From Cyclobacteriaceae bacterium (GTDB taxonomy: Bacteria > Bacteroidota > Bacteroidia > Cytophagales > Cyclobacteriaceae): a stretch of 45,476 nt of DNA. The stretch is taken from the NCBI GenBank assembly GCA_029858965.1, contig JAOUDZ010000030.1, positions 1 through 45,476 of the forward strand. The letters are read 5' to 3'. A program made the translations under genes and the position numbers. Shown in pieces: positions 7,920 through 15,382 of this stretch (positions are counted from its first letter, which is position 1; every line of letters begins with the position of its first letter). A model generated the notes under the pieces. The model did no database searches, had not been told where the DNA came from, and worked only from the letters and a program-made list of their open reading frames with translations.

Positions 7920-9065
7920 ATGGAAGTGCTAAAAGATACCTTTAATGTTCTCTACGTAGATGATGAAGAGAATAATCTAAACTCCTTTAGGGCCGCGCTA
8001 CGGAGAAGTTATAATATATATACGGCAAGTAGCGGTGATGAAGGAATGGAAGTCCTTTCCAGGAATGATATCCACGTTGTGGTTACGGATCAGCGCATGC
8101 CCAATATGACCGGTGTACAGTTTTTACAGCACATTCCCAGTGACCAGGATAATATCCGAATAATCCTTACCGGCTTTAGCGACATGGAGTCAATAATAGA
8201 AGCCATCAATACGGGGAAAGTTTACCGTTACATCACAAAGCCCTGGGACAAAGATGAATTGAAAATAACCATCGACAATGCTATTGAAACTGTAATGCTG
8301 CGGCGAAACAACAAGCAGCTAATACAGGAGCTGCAGACGTACAATGAACAATTGGAAGAAAAGGTATTGGAGCGCACCAAGGAGATACAAAAGCAGAAGG
8401 CAATAATCGAAAAGGCTAAGGCCCAATCCGATTCCTTGCTGCTGAATATCCTCCCTGATGAAATTGCAGAGGAACTTAAAAAATTCGGAAAATCGTACGC
8501 CCGAAAGCATGAACAGGTAAGCGTATTGTTTGCGGATATTAAAGGGTTTACGGCCATCGCAGAAATACTTACGCCCGTCAAGCTGGTGATGCAACTTGAT
8601 GAGGTGTTTGGCGCTTTTGATAATATTATCGCCAAGTATGGCATGGAAAAAATAAAGACCATTGGTGACGCATACATGTGCGCCAGCGGATTGCCGCAGG
8701 CTGATAATGAAAATGCGTATAAGGCTGTACGCGCTGCGCTTGACATGCAGCAGTTTGTCAAAGAATTCGGCTCGGCTAACAAGATACAAAACCTTCCTGT
8801 TTTTGAAGTAAGAATTGGAATACACACAGGCCCGCTGGTGGCAGGCGTTGTTGGATCGAAAAAATTTGCTTACGACATCTGGGGCGATGCGGTAAACCTG
8901 GCATCCCAAATGGAACAACACGGCGAACCGGGTAAAGTCAATATATCTGCCGACACCTTTGCGCTGGTTAAAGATTATTTTGCTTGTACCGATCGTGGAA
9001 AGATTGTCACAAAAAGCAAAGGTGATGTTGAAATGTATTTTGTTGATGAAGTAAAATCGGCATAA
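7920..9065 (+). CDS. Response regulator with class III adenylate/guanylate cyclase domain
   Basis: 381 residues. Receiver domain at 8-125 (D57, T84, K107), about 80% identical to that of the preceding gene, then a coiled-coil linker and a class III cyclase domain (about 198-378). Metal ligands D206 (FADIKGF) and D250 (TIGDAYM) are present. Base-selecting positions are K246 and D319, the pair found in adenylate cyclases, so cAMP is the likely product. N326 is present, but the position of the transition-state arginine is Q330 (VNLASQME instead of ASRME), which may lower or abolish activity. The gene is probably controlled by the upstream histidine kinase. It arose together with 6933-7733 by tandem duplication of the receiver and linker. 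Confidence 0.88.
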   Translation: MEVLKDTFNVLYVDDEENNLNSFRAALRRSYNIYTASSGDEGMEVLSRNDIHVVVTDQRMPNMTGVQFLQHIPSDQDNIRIILTGFSDMESIIEAINTGKVYRYITKPWDKDELKITIDNAIETVMLRRNNKQLIQELQTYNEQLEEKVLERTKEIQKQKAIIEKAKAQSDSLLLNILPDEIAEELKKFGKSYARKHEQVSVLFADIKGFTAIAEILTPVKLVMQLDEVFGAFDNIIAKYGMEKIKTIGDAYMCASGLPQADNENAYKAVRAALDMQQFVKEFGSANKIQNLPVFEVRIGIHTGPLVAGVVGSKKFAYDIWGDAVNLASQMEQHGEPGKVNISADTFALVKDYFACTDRGKIVTKSKGDVEMYFVDEVKSA

Positions 9066-9429
9066 AGTAATTTAGTTATTTTTACCAGACTGCTGTTAGG
9101 TAATCAGCATTTTCCCAGGGTAGTCGATTTCCCTGCCTGGCCTATCCTTACGCCTCCGTATTAAAAATCAAGCCTTGTGTCAGTCATACCATAACAGAAT
9201 TCCCGCAGAGCATCATATTATGTCAAAACGGTTTGATGCGGAATCCCTTTCTTAATACGCGTTTTCCCGCAAACCGGGAATAGAATAATCCAGTCATTGT
9301 TGATCATAAAAGGCTTAACCGCCTGAAGGAATAACTCTTTGAATTGATTCTTGCACTATGATTGCGATCATAACAAACAGATAAATAATCGTTCCAACTT
9401 TCGTCATTGTAAAACTTAAATAACTGATC
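9066..9429. other. Intergenic region (364 bp) upstream of ric
   Basis: No open frame of note. It holds a small hairpin (TTCCCG 9264-9269, CGGGAA 9275-9280, five-base loop) that could end the sensory-block transcript, and the palindrome at 9358-9371 described separately. A second smaller candidate, TGATCA at 9301-9306, is not supported by spacing. Confidence 0.4.
9358..9371 (+). promoter_or_regulatory. Candidate Crp/Fnr-family operator upstream of ric
   Basis: ATGAT-TGCG-ATCAT is a perfect inverted repeat with a 4-base centre, the architecture of Fnr/Dnr boxes (TTGAT-N4-ATCAA). Its centre is 65 bases before the ric start codon. A poor -7-like match (AACTTTCG, 9396-9403) lies 35 bp from the centre. 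The Crp/Fnr regulator is encoded just downstream of ric. Confidence 0.55.
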
Positions 9430-10176
9430 ATGATAACTGTAGCGAATCAACTGGATTTGGAAAACATGACGGTAGCCGATGTGGCGCTAAGATTTCCACG
9501 AGCACTCGTGATATTGAACCGCTATAACCTCGATTACTGCTGTGGAGGAAGAAAGCCTTTTGTTCAGACCTGTGAAAAAGCGGAACTGGACGCAGCTTTC
9601 GTATGGCAGGAGATACAACGGGAAAGCGCCGGTCTAGGAGTTGATAACCACATGAATTTTGGGACGTGGGATCCTTCCGTTTTGATTGATTTTATTGTCC
9701 AACATCACCATGGCTATGTGAGAGATTCTATTCCGCGTATTCAGGAAATGCTGGACAAAGTATGCGAGGTCCACAGGGAAGATAGTCCTTTTCTATTGGA
9801 GGTGCATGATGACTTTGACCGACTGGCCGAAGAGCTTTTGGGACATTTGCCTAAAGAAGAGGAAATACTTTTTCCTGCTGCGCGCAAATTATTCAAGAAC
9901 GGTATTACTGAAAATATGCTGAGGGGTGCCTCGTTACATCTTGAGGCTCCCATTGCGGTAATGGAGCATGAACACGAAAATGCGGGTCGCCTGATTAAAT
10001 CTATTCGTACGCTGACCGCGAACTATTCGCCTCCCGAATATGCCTGCCCCACCTTTAAGCTAACCTACACAATGCTCCAGGAATTCGACAAGGATTTGAT
10101 GCAACATATTCACTTAGAAAATAACATTCTGTTTCCGAATATAATAAAAGCGCAAGAACAGAGGATTCACCAATAG
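9430..10176 (+). CDS. ric: Iron-sulfur cluster repair di-iron protein (RIC/YtfE/ScdA family)
   Basis: 248 residues. The N-terminal ScdA_N (DUF542) domain carries the diagnostic Cys-Cys motif, YNLDYCCGGRKPF with C37-C38. A hemerythrin-like domain follows with the expected di-iron ligands spread over helices: QHHHGYVRD (91-99), LGHLPKEEEILFP (137-149), MEHEHENAG (178-186) and HIHLENNILFP (226-236). RIC proteins repair Fe-S clusters damaged by nitric oxide or oxidants. Position beside a Crp/Fnr gene and the nos cluster fits a nitrosative-stress role. A candidate Fnr-type palindrome lies 58 bases upstream of the start codon. Complete and of normal length. Confidence 0.95.
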   Translation: MITVANQLDLENMTVADVALRFPRALVILNRYNLDYCCGGRKPFVQTCEKAELDAAFVWQEIQRESAGLGVDNHMNFGTWDPSVLIDFIVQHHHGYVRDSIPRIQEMLDKVCEVHREDSPFLLEVHDDFDRLAEELLGHLPKEEEILFPAARKLFKNGITENMLRGASLHLEAPIAVMEHEHENAGRLIKSIRTLTANYSPPEYACPTFKLTYTMLQEFDKDLMQHIHLENNILFPNIIKAQEQRIHQ

Positions 10177-10398
10177 AACTTCTTTGGGACCATTCCGGAA
10201 CGAAACGCCGGAAGGAAAGGAACATTAAGGTTACGGATCTATTTCATTTGGCGGAACACGGTGGCGAAACAGATCGTAAAACAGAAGCTGCCTGCGCCGT
10301 GGTTGTTTGATTATCGGAACAACGCTCAATTAATCCACAGGAGTGTCAGGCGACCAACTGTTCAGTCCACTTTATGTTATAAAATAAGCTCCTTGTGT

Positions 10399-11046
10399 AT
10401 GACATATCCTATTGATTTGTCTAATTTTCTTGTCCAGAAGAGAAGAAAATTGATTCCGACACAATTATTTCTGCAATACAACGCAAGGCTGGTAAATCTT
10501 AAGAAGGACCAGGTTTTGGTTGAAGAAGGTGATCCTGCACGGGACTTCCTCCAGGTTGAACATGGGCAAGTAAAGATGTACATCATTAACCCGGATGGCC
10601 AGGAATTCACACAAGGAATTTTTAATGCAGGCGAAAGCTTTGGAGAACCTGCGTTGCTCGGGAGATTCAACTACCCAAGCAGCGCCATGGCAACAATGCC
10701 GAGCAAGGTCTGGAGGTTGCCAAGAGCGGAATTCCTGCAGTTGCTGCAAGAAAACTTTGAGATTCATCTTAAGCTAGACCAGGTACTCTGCAAACGCCTG
10801 CAATATAAGACGATGATACTGACAGAGGTTTCGTCATATGATCCCGAACATCGACTCAACACGTTGCTGAAATATTTCAAATCTAACTTGAGCAGAGAAG
10901 ATCTCGGGGAGAAAATGATTATTCCTTTTACCCGGCAGCAACTTGCAGATATGACCGGACTCCGTGTGGAAACCGTGATACGAACGATAAAAAAAATGGA
11001 GAAGGAAGGAAAACTCGAACTTGAAGGTCATAAAATCAGATTTTGA
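10399..11046 (+). CDS. Crp/Fnr family transcriptional regulator
   Basis: 215 residues from the ATG at 10399; an upstream GTG at 10261 would add 46 residues of unconvincing sequence. A cyclic-nucleotide-binding-type beta roll (about 20-120, with NAGESFGEPALL) is followed by a dimer helix and a C-terminal winged helix. The recognition helix reads GLRVETVIRTIKKME; its E and R match the residues with which Fnr reads TGA half-sites. The roll lacks the phosphate-binding arginine of cAMP receptors (YPSSAMA instead of an RSA/RTA motif) and there is no Fnr-type N-terminal cysteine cluster. This argues against cAMP or 4Fe-4S sensing and leaves a NO- or haem-sensing Dnr-like role as the best guess, by neighbourhood. 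It follows ric on the same strand. Confidence 0.9.
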   Translation: MTYPIDLSNFLVQKRRKLIPTQLFLQYNARLVNLKKDQVLVEEGDPARDFLQVEHGQVKMYIINPDGQEFTQGIFNAGESFGEPALLGRFNYPSSAMATMPSKVWRLPRAEFLQLLQENFEIHLKLDQVLCKRLQYKTMILTEVSSYDPEHRLNTLLKYFKSNLSREDLGEKMIIPFTRQQLADMTGLRVETVIRTIKKMEKEGKLELEGHKIRF

Positions 11047-11094
11047 CGGGTTATAGGGCAGTTAGTATCCTGCGTTTGGGATTTACATCCACTT

Positions 11095-11454
11095 CTAGTG
11101 TAATCCCATTTTATGCTGAAATAGTTGTGCGATATGTTGGGCTCTGGTTTTGATTTCTTCAGCTCTTTCCCCTTGAAAGTTCTCATCCACTGTATTGACA
11201 AACAGTCTCAGCCATTGTCCAAAATGTTCACTACCAATAGCAAGGTTTATGTGTTTTTGAAAAGGATTTCCTTGATAGCTTTGTTCACCCAAAATCATGG
11301 ATGACCAGAAATTATACATTATCGGTAAGTGTTTGGGCCAGTCCACGTGGCTAAACTGTGGTGAAAGCAGTGCATCTGACTGCACGCACGCATAGAAGTG
11401 GTTTACCAAAAGCTCAATATCTTCCCGCGTGGTAATATCATTTCGTACTTTCAT
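11095..11454 (-). CDS. Group III truncated haemoglobin
   Basis: 119 residues, the right size for a truncated globin. Signatures: LLVNHFYACVQSD near the N-terminus, FWSSMILG (49-56), then KHINLAI with H68 as the likely proximal haem ligand and EHFGQWLRLF (76-85), which is the group III pattern. Such globins bind O2 or NO and are thought to help NO detoxification or microaerobic growth. The gene lies 104 bases after nosY on the same strand and may be read through from the nos operon. It converges with the Crp/Fnr gene (48-base gap). Found next to nos and ric, a role in NO handling is a reasonable inference. Confidence 0.88.
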   Translation of the reverse strand: MKVRNDITTREDIELLVNHFYACVQSDALLSPQFSHVDWPKHLPIMYNFWSSMILGEQSYQGNPFQKHINLAIGSEHFGQWLRLFVNTVDENFQGERAEEIKTRAQHIAQLFQHKMGLH

Positions 11455-11558
11455 CTAAAACGCGATTAATGTAACAATCTATGTATGGATATACAAAAGC
11501 GCTTATTATCGTGGAGAACGTCACCAATAAAACGCGCTTTGGTGCTCAAGCCAAAATC

Positions 11559-12326
11559 TCATAAATCCTTTTTGGAAAAGATCCGTGAGGCAGCCATTAA
11601 CGGCACGATGATCCATATAACAAGTATGGAAGTTGAAAATATGATACCTGCATGGCTTCCAAAAAAATCCTTGTAAAATGCTCCCGTGTAGCCCATTAGC
11701 GCGGCAATGTCAAGTTTCAACAGCATAATGATCCTTGCCAGGTCAACAGGATTTAGCGCAATTAGGGCAAGGGTTACCTTTTCCAGCGGATAGTCACTGA
11801 AGCTGAATACTACCCACAACAAGAGACCATCGTAGATCAGTGAGAAATAGAACCAAAATAACAAGGCAATACCGATAGCCTTTGCTTTGTCCCGGGTCAG
11901 CACAGAAGCAAGGAAGGCTAAGGAGACAAATACCAGCGTAAGCGTTACTCCGGTAAAAAGTAATGTGATAGCCCGTTCATCCGCTCCAAACAATAAAGCG
12001 GGAACGCCAATTCCTACCAGACAGGCGCTACAAAGTGATATTGCCACAGAGAGATACTCACCCAAAAATATTACGCTGCGATTTACGGGTTGGGCGAGCA
12101 TCAGTTCTATAAACTCGTACGAATTGTAGAAATGGATCGTGGTGAAAACCACACTTATAAGTGGCACAACAATCAATATAATATTCAATAAACTAAGAAC
12201 AACTTTGCCTGTATCACTATCCAACTGAAACATAGCAAAGGTGCTCACCAGCAAGAAAACTGTGTACAGGAGAATAAATCGCGTGCGGAGGATGTCGTAG
12301 AAAATATACTTAATAACGCGTGTCAT
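11559..12326 (-). CDS. nosY: NosY, ABC transporter permease of the nos system
   Basis: 255 residues, six predicted membrane helices (for example FILLYTVFLLVSTFAMF, ILIVVPLISVVFTTIHFY, near the C-terminus IIFSTSILVIWIIVPL). With NosF and NosD it forms the NosDFY complex that supports copper-sulfur cofactor assembly of N2O reductase. Helix pattern, size and the motif YNSYEFIELMLAQPVNR (ABC-2 type permease coupling region) fit. It starts one base after the nosF stop, so the two are translationally linked, and it is the last nos gene in the operon. Confidence 0.9.
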   Translation of the reverse strand: MTRVIKYIFYDILRTRFILLYTVFLLVSTFAMFQLDSDTGKVVLSLLNIILIVVPLISVVFTTIHFYNSYEFIELMLAQPVNRSVIFLGEYLSVAISLCSACLVGIGVPALLFGADERAITLLFTGVTLTLVFVSLAFLASVLTRDKAKAIGIALLFWFYFSLIYDGLLLWVVFSFSDYPLEKVTLALIALNPVDLARIIMLLKLDIAALMGYTGAFYKDFFGSHAGIIFSTSILVIWIIVPLMAASRIFSKKDL

Positions 12327-12327
12327 A

Positions 12328-13086
12328 TTATTGATTGATAGAAGCTAATAATTCTTTTTGGCGTATGAAGGTAGCTATTGCTTTACCCAATCGTTTTTCA
12401 TTAGTTTCCATTTTTAGGGATTCAATGGTATTGTTAAAATGTACTTTTCCCTCGAAAATGTAAACCACCTCCGTGGCGAGTTCCTCCAAATCATTAAGAA
12501 TGTGCGAAGATATAAGCAATAGTTTTCCCCTGCGTTTTTCATGCAGAATTTTCTCTTTCAGAATCTCGACGGATACAGGATCTAGTCCTGCCGTTGGCTC
12601 ATCCAGGATTAGCACCGGGGCATTGAAAAGAAATGCCAATGCGGCACTTACCTTTTGCCTGGTTCCTCCTGATAGTGTATGCATTCGCTTCTCATAGATT
12701 TTATACAGCTTGAAAGCGTCGATCAATTCTTCGTCCACTTTTTCGTGATCCTCATCCCCGCGGATGTTCTTCATCATATCCACCAATTGGCCTATGGTCA
12801 TATTGTCGGGATACCGTCCAATCTGCGGCATGTAGCCTATTTTTTTGCGGTACTTCCAATCGTTGGCGATGCTTTTTTTGTCAAACAGAATTTCCCCGGT
12901 AGTGGGCACGACAAGGCCCAATAAACTCTTTATCAATGTGGTCTTTCCTGATCCATTGGGGCCGACAAGCGCGTAACTCTTTCCGGCGTTCAATTCCAGA
13001 TTGATATCATCCAATGCCTTCAATTTTCCGAAATTTTTGCAAACATTATTAAATAAGATCATAGGGTTTGATTGAAGGTGATTCAT
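12328..13086 (-). CDS. nosF: NosF, ABC transporter ATP-binding protein
   Basis: 252 residues. Walker A GPNGSGKTT (42-50), Q-loop YMPQ (85-88), signature LSGGTRQK (138-145), Walker B VLILDEPTAGLDP (158-170) and H-loop SSH are all intact. It is the ATPase of the NosDFY machine. The first ATG at 13086 overlaps nosD by 38 bases; an internal ATG (residue 9, at 13062) would still leave an overlap of 14, so either start implies coupled translation. Confidence 0.92.
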   Translation of the reverse strand: MNHLQSNPMILFNNVCKNFGKLKALDDINLELNAGKSYALVGPNGSGKTTLIKSLLGLVVPTTGEILFDKKSIANDWKYRKKIGYMPQIGRYPDNMTIGQLVDMMKNIRGDEDHEKVDEELIDAFKLYKIYEKRMHTLSGGTRQKVSAALAFLFNAPVLILDEPTAGLDPVSVEILKEKILHEKRRGKLLLISSHILNDLEELATEVVYIFEGKVHFNNTIESLKMETNEKRLGKAIATFIRQKELLASINQ

Positions 13087-14287
13087 CTTTCAGATTTTCA
13101 GGAGTTAGTACCGGGATAGCTTTTTCAGCACGGTCCATCAGGAACACCAGAAAACTCCGCCACAGCAAAACAGCAGTTGGCATACGTTCAACCACCATAG
13201 AATACATGCTAACGGGCCGGTAGGGGATGTCGCCAATGTTATCTTTATTCAGGTCATAGCCTTCGTATCGGTCCCAGTAGTTGCTGTTTATCGTATTCAA
13301 TACAAGATTTCCGTTGGTAGCAATATCGAAGGTGTTGGATGAGAAGTTGTTGTGCGTAAACGTGTTACCATCACAGCTGGCTTGCAACTTTACAGCGTAG
13401 CCGTTTCTGTAAAATAAATTATCTGTTAATTCGATCCGGCTGGATCCCTCCATATAAATGCCAATAGAATTCTCCAGGAATCTATTTCCGGTTACAAAAC
13501 TGTCACTGATCTCTTTGAGCAGCAGGCCGTATGAAGATGACCCCCAGTTATGCTTAAAAGTGTTATTGATCATTTTTACACCCTTGGTATACATCACGGA
13601 TACACCGGCGCCATTGTCGACGAAGAAATTATTCCTGTATTCATCATTATGCGAGAACATAAAATGGAGGCCATACCGCAGATTTCGTTCACTGCGATTA
13701 TTTGTGATCAGGCAGTGTGTAGCAAATTCAAAATATATTCCATCGCGGTGACCTTTTATTACATTGTTATTGATTGTAATATTTTCACACTTCCATAAGT
13801 GAATGCCATTTCCAATTTCTTGCTCTGCCGTAGCATCCGATTCCAATTGGTTGCTTTCTATTAAGGATTGCGTGGTATTTGAAAAATGAATTCCAAAAAA
13901 AGTATCCTGGAATGTATTACCAATGATCTTAATGCCTTTAGCGTCTGAGACACTAATCGCGGCAATGTCGGTGATGCTTGCTGTACCGGTGTCAATAAAT
14001 TTTAGTCCTGAAATCGTGACGTCATTGGCATTGATGGTAAGAATTTCATATTTGTTTTCGCCATCTAAAACCGGAAGCCCTTCTCCCAGAATCACAATAC
14101 TTTTGTTGACAAGAAGGTTGCCCTCTCTATATATCCCTGGTTTCACCAGTAGCGTATCTCCGGGTGCAGCTATACTTATTGCCTTTTTTAATGAATTAAC
14201 TTCACCGTCACGACTTACGACAATGGTCTTGGAAAGCAAAACCAGTGGTGCCGCTGATAGCAGGACGGAAAGTAATATTGCGTTCAT
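13049..14287 (-). CDS. nosD: NosD, periplasmic copper-binding/beta-helix protein
   Basis: 412 residues with an N-terminal signal sequence (AILLSVLLSAAPLVLLS). The body consists of right-handed parallel beta-helix repeats with many asparagine ladders (for example NITINNNVIKGHRDGIYFE, ITNNRSERNLRYGLHFM), followed by the conserved NosD end NYWDRYEGYDLNKDNIGD and RPVSMYSMVVE. NosD works outside the inner membrane with NosFY and NosL in delivering copper and sulfur to NosZ. Its start codon overlaps the nosL stop by one base. Full length, no damage seen. Confidence 0.95.
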   Translation of the reverse strand: MNAILLSVLLSAAPLVLLSKTIVVSRDGEVNSLKKAISIAAPGDTLLVKPGIYREGNLLVNKSIVILGEGLPVLDGENKYEILTINANDVTISGLKFIDTGTASITDIAAISVSDAKGIKIIGNTFQDTFFGIHFSNTTQSLIESNQLESDATAEQEIGNGIHLWKCENITINNNVIKGHRDGIYFEFATHCLITNNRSERNLRYGLHFMFSHNDEYRNNFFVDNGAGVSVMYTKGVKMINNTFKHNWGSSSYGLLLKEISDSFVTGNRFLENSIGIYMEGSSRIELTDNLFYRNGYAVKLQASCDGNTFTHNNFSSNTFDIATNGNLVLNTINSNYWDRYEGYDLNKDNIGDIPYRPVSMYSMVVERMPTAVLLWRSFLVFLMDRAEKAIPVLTPENLKDESPSIKPYDLI

Positions 14288-14718
14288 TATTTAAATTGAG
14301 TCACCAACTCTCCCCATACAAGGTAAATGCCATTCCATTGTTTCTTTAGCTCATCCATATTTTCTTTTTTTTCAAAAGCAGCAATCTGGCTGGCCATGGG
14401 TGTTTTTAGTTCTGGCGATTTCAGATAAAAAGCATCACTTGCTTCAATCAGTGTACCTGGTTGAGCGAAGTCGACTACAAGCCGATAGGAGAATTCCTCC
14501 TCAGCAACAGATCCGGAATTATAGAAATCCAGCATGCAATTAATATCATCAAACTTATATACTCTTCCTTTTTTCGTTACGAGCTCTGCACCAAATTTTT
14601 TGTCCATTAAGGTCATTTTGCAGGTATAACATGCATCCTCGCCATATTGCAGTGACTCAGGCTCCACAGTGCACGAGATAAAGCCTACAAACAAAAATAT
14701 CGCGATAAGGATTTTCAT
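14287..14718 (-). CDS. nosL: NosL, copper-chaperone lipoprotein
   Basis: 143 residues. Lipoprotein signal with lipobox GFISC (C16). The metal-binding region GEDACYTCKMTLMDKKFG contains C30, C33, M35 and M38, and KFDDINCM adds C61 and M62; this C/M-rich pattern is typical of NosL, which passes Cu(I) to NosD and NosZ. It overlaps the upstream membrane-protein gene by four bases (ATGA) and nosD by one, so the three are translated as a unit. Confidence 0.93.
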   Translation of the reverse strand: MKILIAIFLFVGFISCTVEPESLQYGEDACYTCKMTLMDKKFGAELVTKKGRVYKFDDINCMLDFYNSGSVAEEEFSYRLVVDFAQPGTLIEASDAFYLKSPELKTPMASQIAAFEKKENMDELKKQWNGIYLVWGELVTQFK

Positions 14719-15296
14719 ATTTTGTTATGGAATCTCTTGAATTCAAACACTACCGTTCCAATGGCCAGTATGCCGGAAGCAATAAAGATCCAACCGCCAA
14801 TATCCGGGCCTGAAAATGCTGTAAAATTCAGCAACTGTTTTGTTCCAATTAACGGAGGTTGGTAAGACATACCTGGTACTATAATGGGGGCAGTAGGATC
14901 AAGGTTGTGGCCGTAGTCGTATCCCCACAGATAAAAATCCACAAGCGCTGCAAGGGCACAAGCGATGATCAATGTAGTAAAGGTAACCAACATAAAACGT
15001 CTGTTTACCAGACTTGCCAGCAAGCCGAAAGCAATCAGAAATCCAACAATGTAAATCATATATTGAAATTCAGGAAACATGCTTACTTCAATATGACGCA
15101 TGCCGATATAATGATTGAGGGCACTGATGATTTTCACGTCGCCTTTGATGTCATTTATCCAGATTTGCATATCGAGCCCTTCCGGGTATTGCGGAGCCCA
15201 CATGAGAATTTGCCATAAGGGCAGGAAGTAGCCGGAGACCATCAATACTGCGGAAAGAATAATCAGAATACGAGAAAGGGGTTTTAATTTTTTCAT
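14715..15296 (-). CDS. Nos-operon membrane protein of unknown function
   Basis: 193 residues with about four membrane segments: ILIILSAVLMVSGYFLPLW near the N-terminus, YMIYIVGFLIAFGLLASLV, LVTFTTLIIACALAALVDF and IFIASGILAIGTVVFEF. Conserved-looking non-membrane stretches include ALNHYIGMRHIE and the acidic YDYGHNLDPTAPI, with H and M residues that could bind copper. I do not recognise a named family, though proteins of this layout sit between nosZ and nosL in nos clusters of Bacteroidota. Position inside an overlapping operon implies a part in NosZ maturation or electron supply; NosR, NosX and NosB are not encoded nearby. Confidence 0.75.
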   Translation of the reverse strand: MKKLKPLSRILIILSAVLMVSGYFLPLWQILMWAPQYPEGLDMQIWINDIKGDVKIISALNHYIGMRHIEVSMFPEFQYMIYIVGFLIAFGLLASLVNRRFMLVTFTTLIIACALAALVDFYLWGYDYGHNLDPTAPIIVPGMSYQPPLIGTKQLLNFTAFSGPDIGGWIFIASGILAIGTVVFEFKRFHNKI

Positions 15297-15312
15297 TGGG
15301 TATGTTTAAGTA

Positions 15313-15344
15313 GGCCCCGTCCCAATCGCAGTGGGACCGGGGCC
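15313..15344 (-). terminator. GC-rich hairpin directly after nosZ
   Basis: GGCCCCGTCCCA (15313-15324) pairs with TGGGACCGGGGCC (15332-15344) with one bulged base and a 7-base loop. On the transcribed minus strand it lies 38 bases past the nosZ stop and 16 bases before the next gene. No run of U follows, so it is more likely a partial terminator or an mRNA-stabilising structure that raises nosZ output over the assembly genes than a full stop. Confidence 0.55.
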
Positions 15345-15382
15345 CTTTCAACCTGTAAACTATGAATTGATCTCTTGACAAC

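Noticed and set aside
8228-8921. Two 199-200 codon frames opposite the cyclase gene
   Set aside because: Shadow frames: Ser/Cys/Ile-rich translation with no domain, fully covered by the well-supported cyclase gene.
10261-10398. GTG start adding 46 residues to the Crp/Fnr regulator
   Set aside because: The added part has no conserved sequence and exceeds usual family length; ATG at 10399 fits better.
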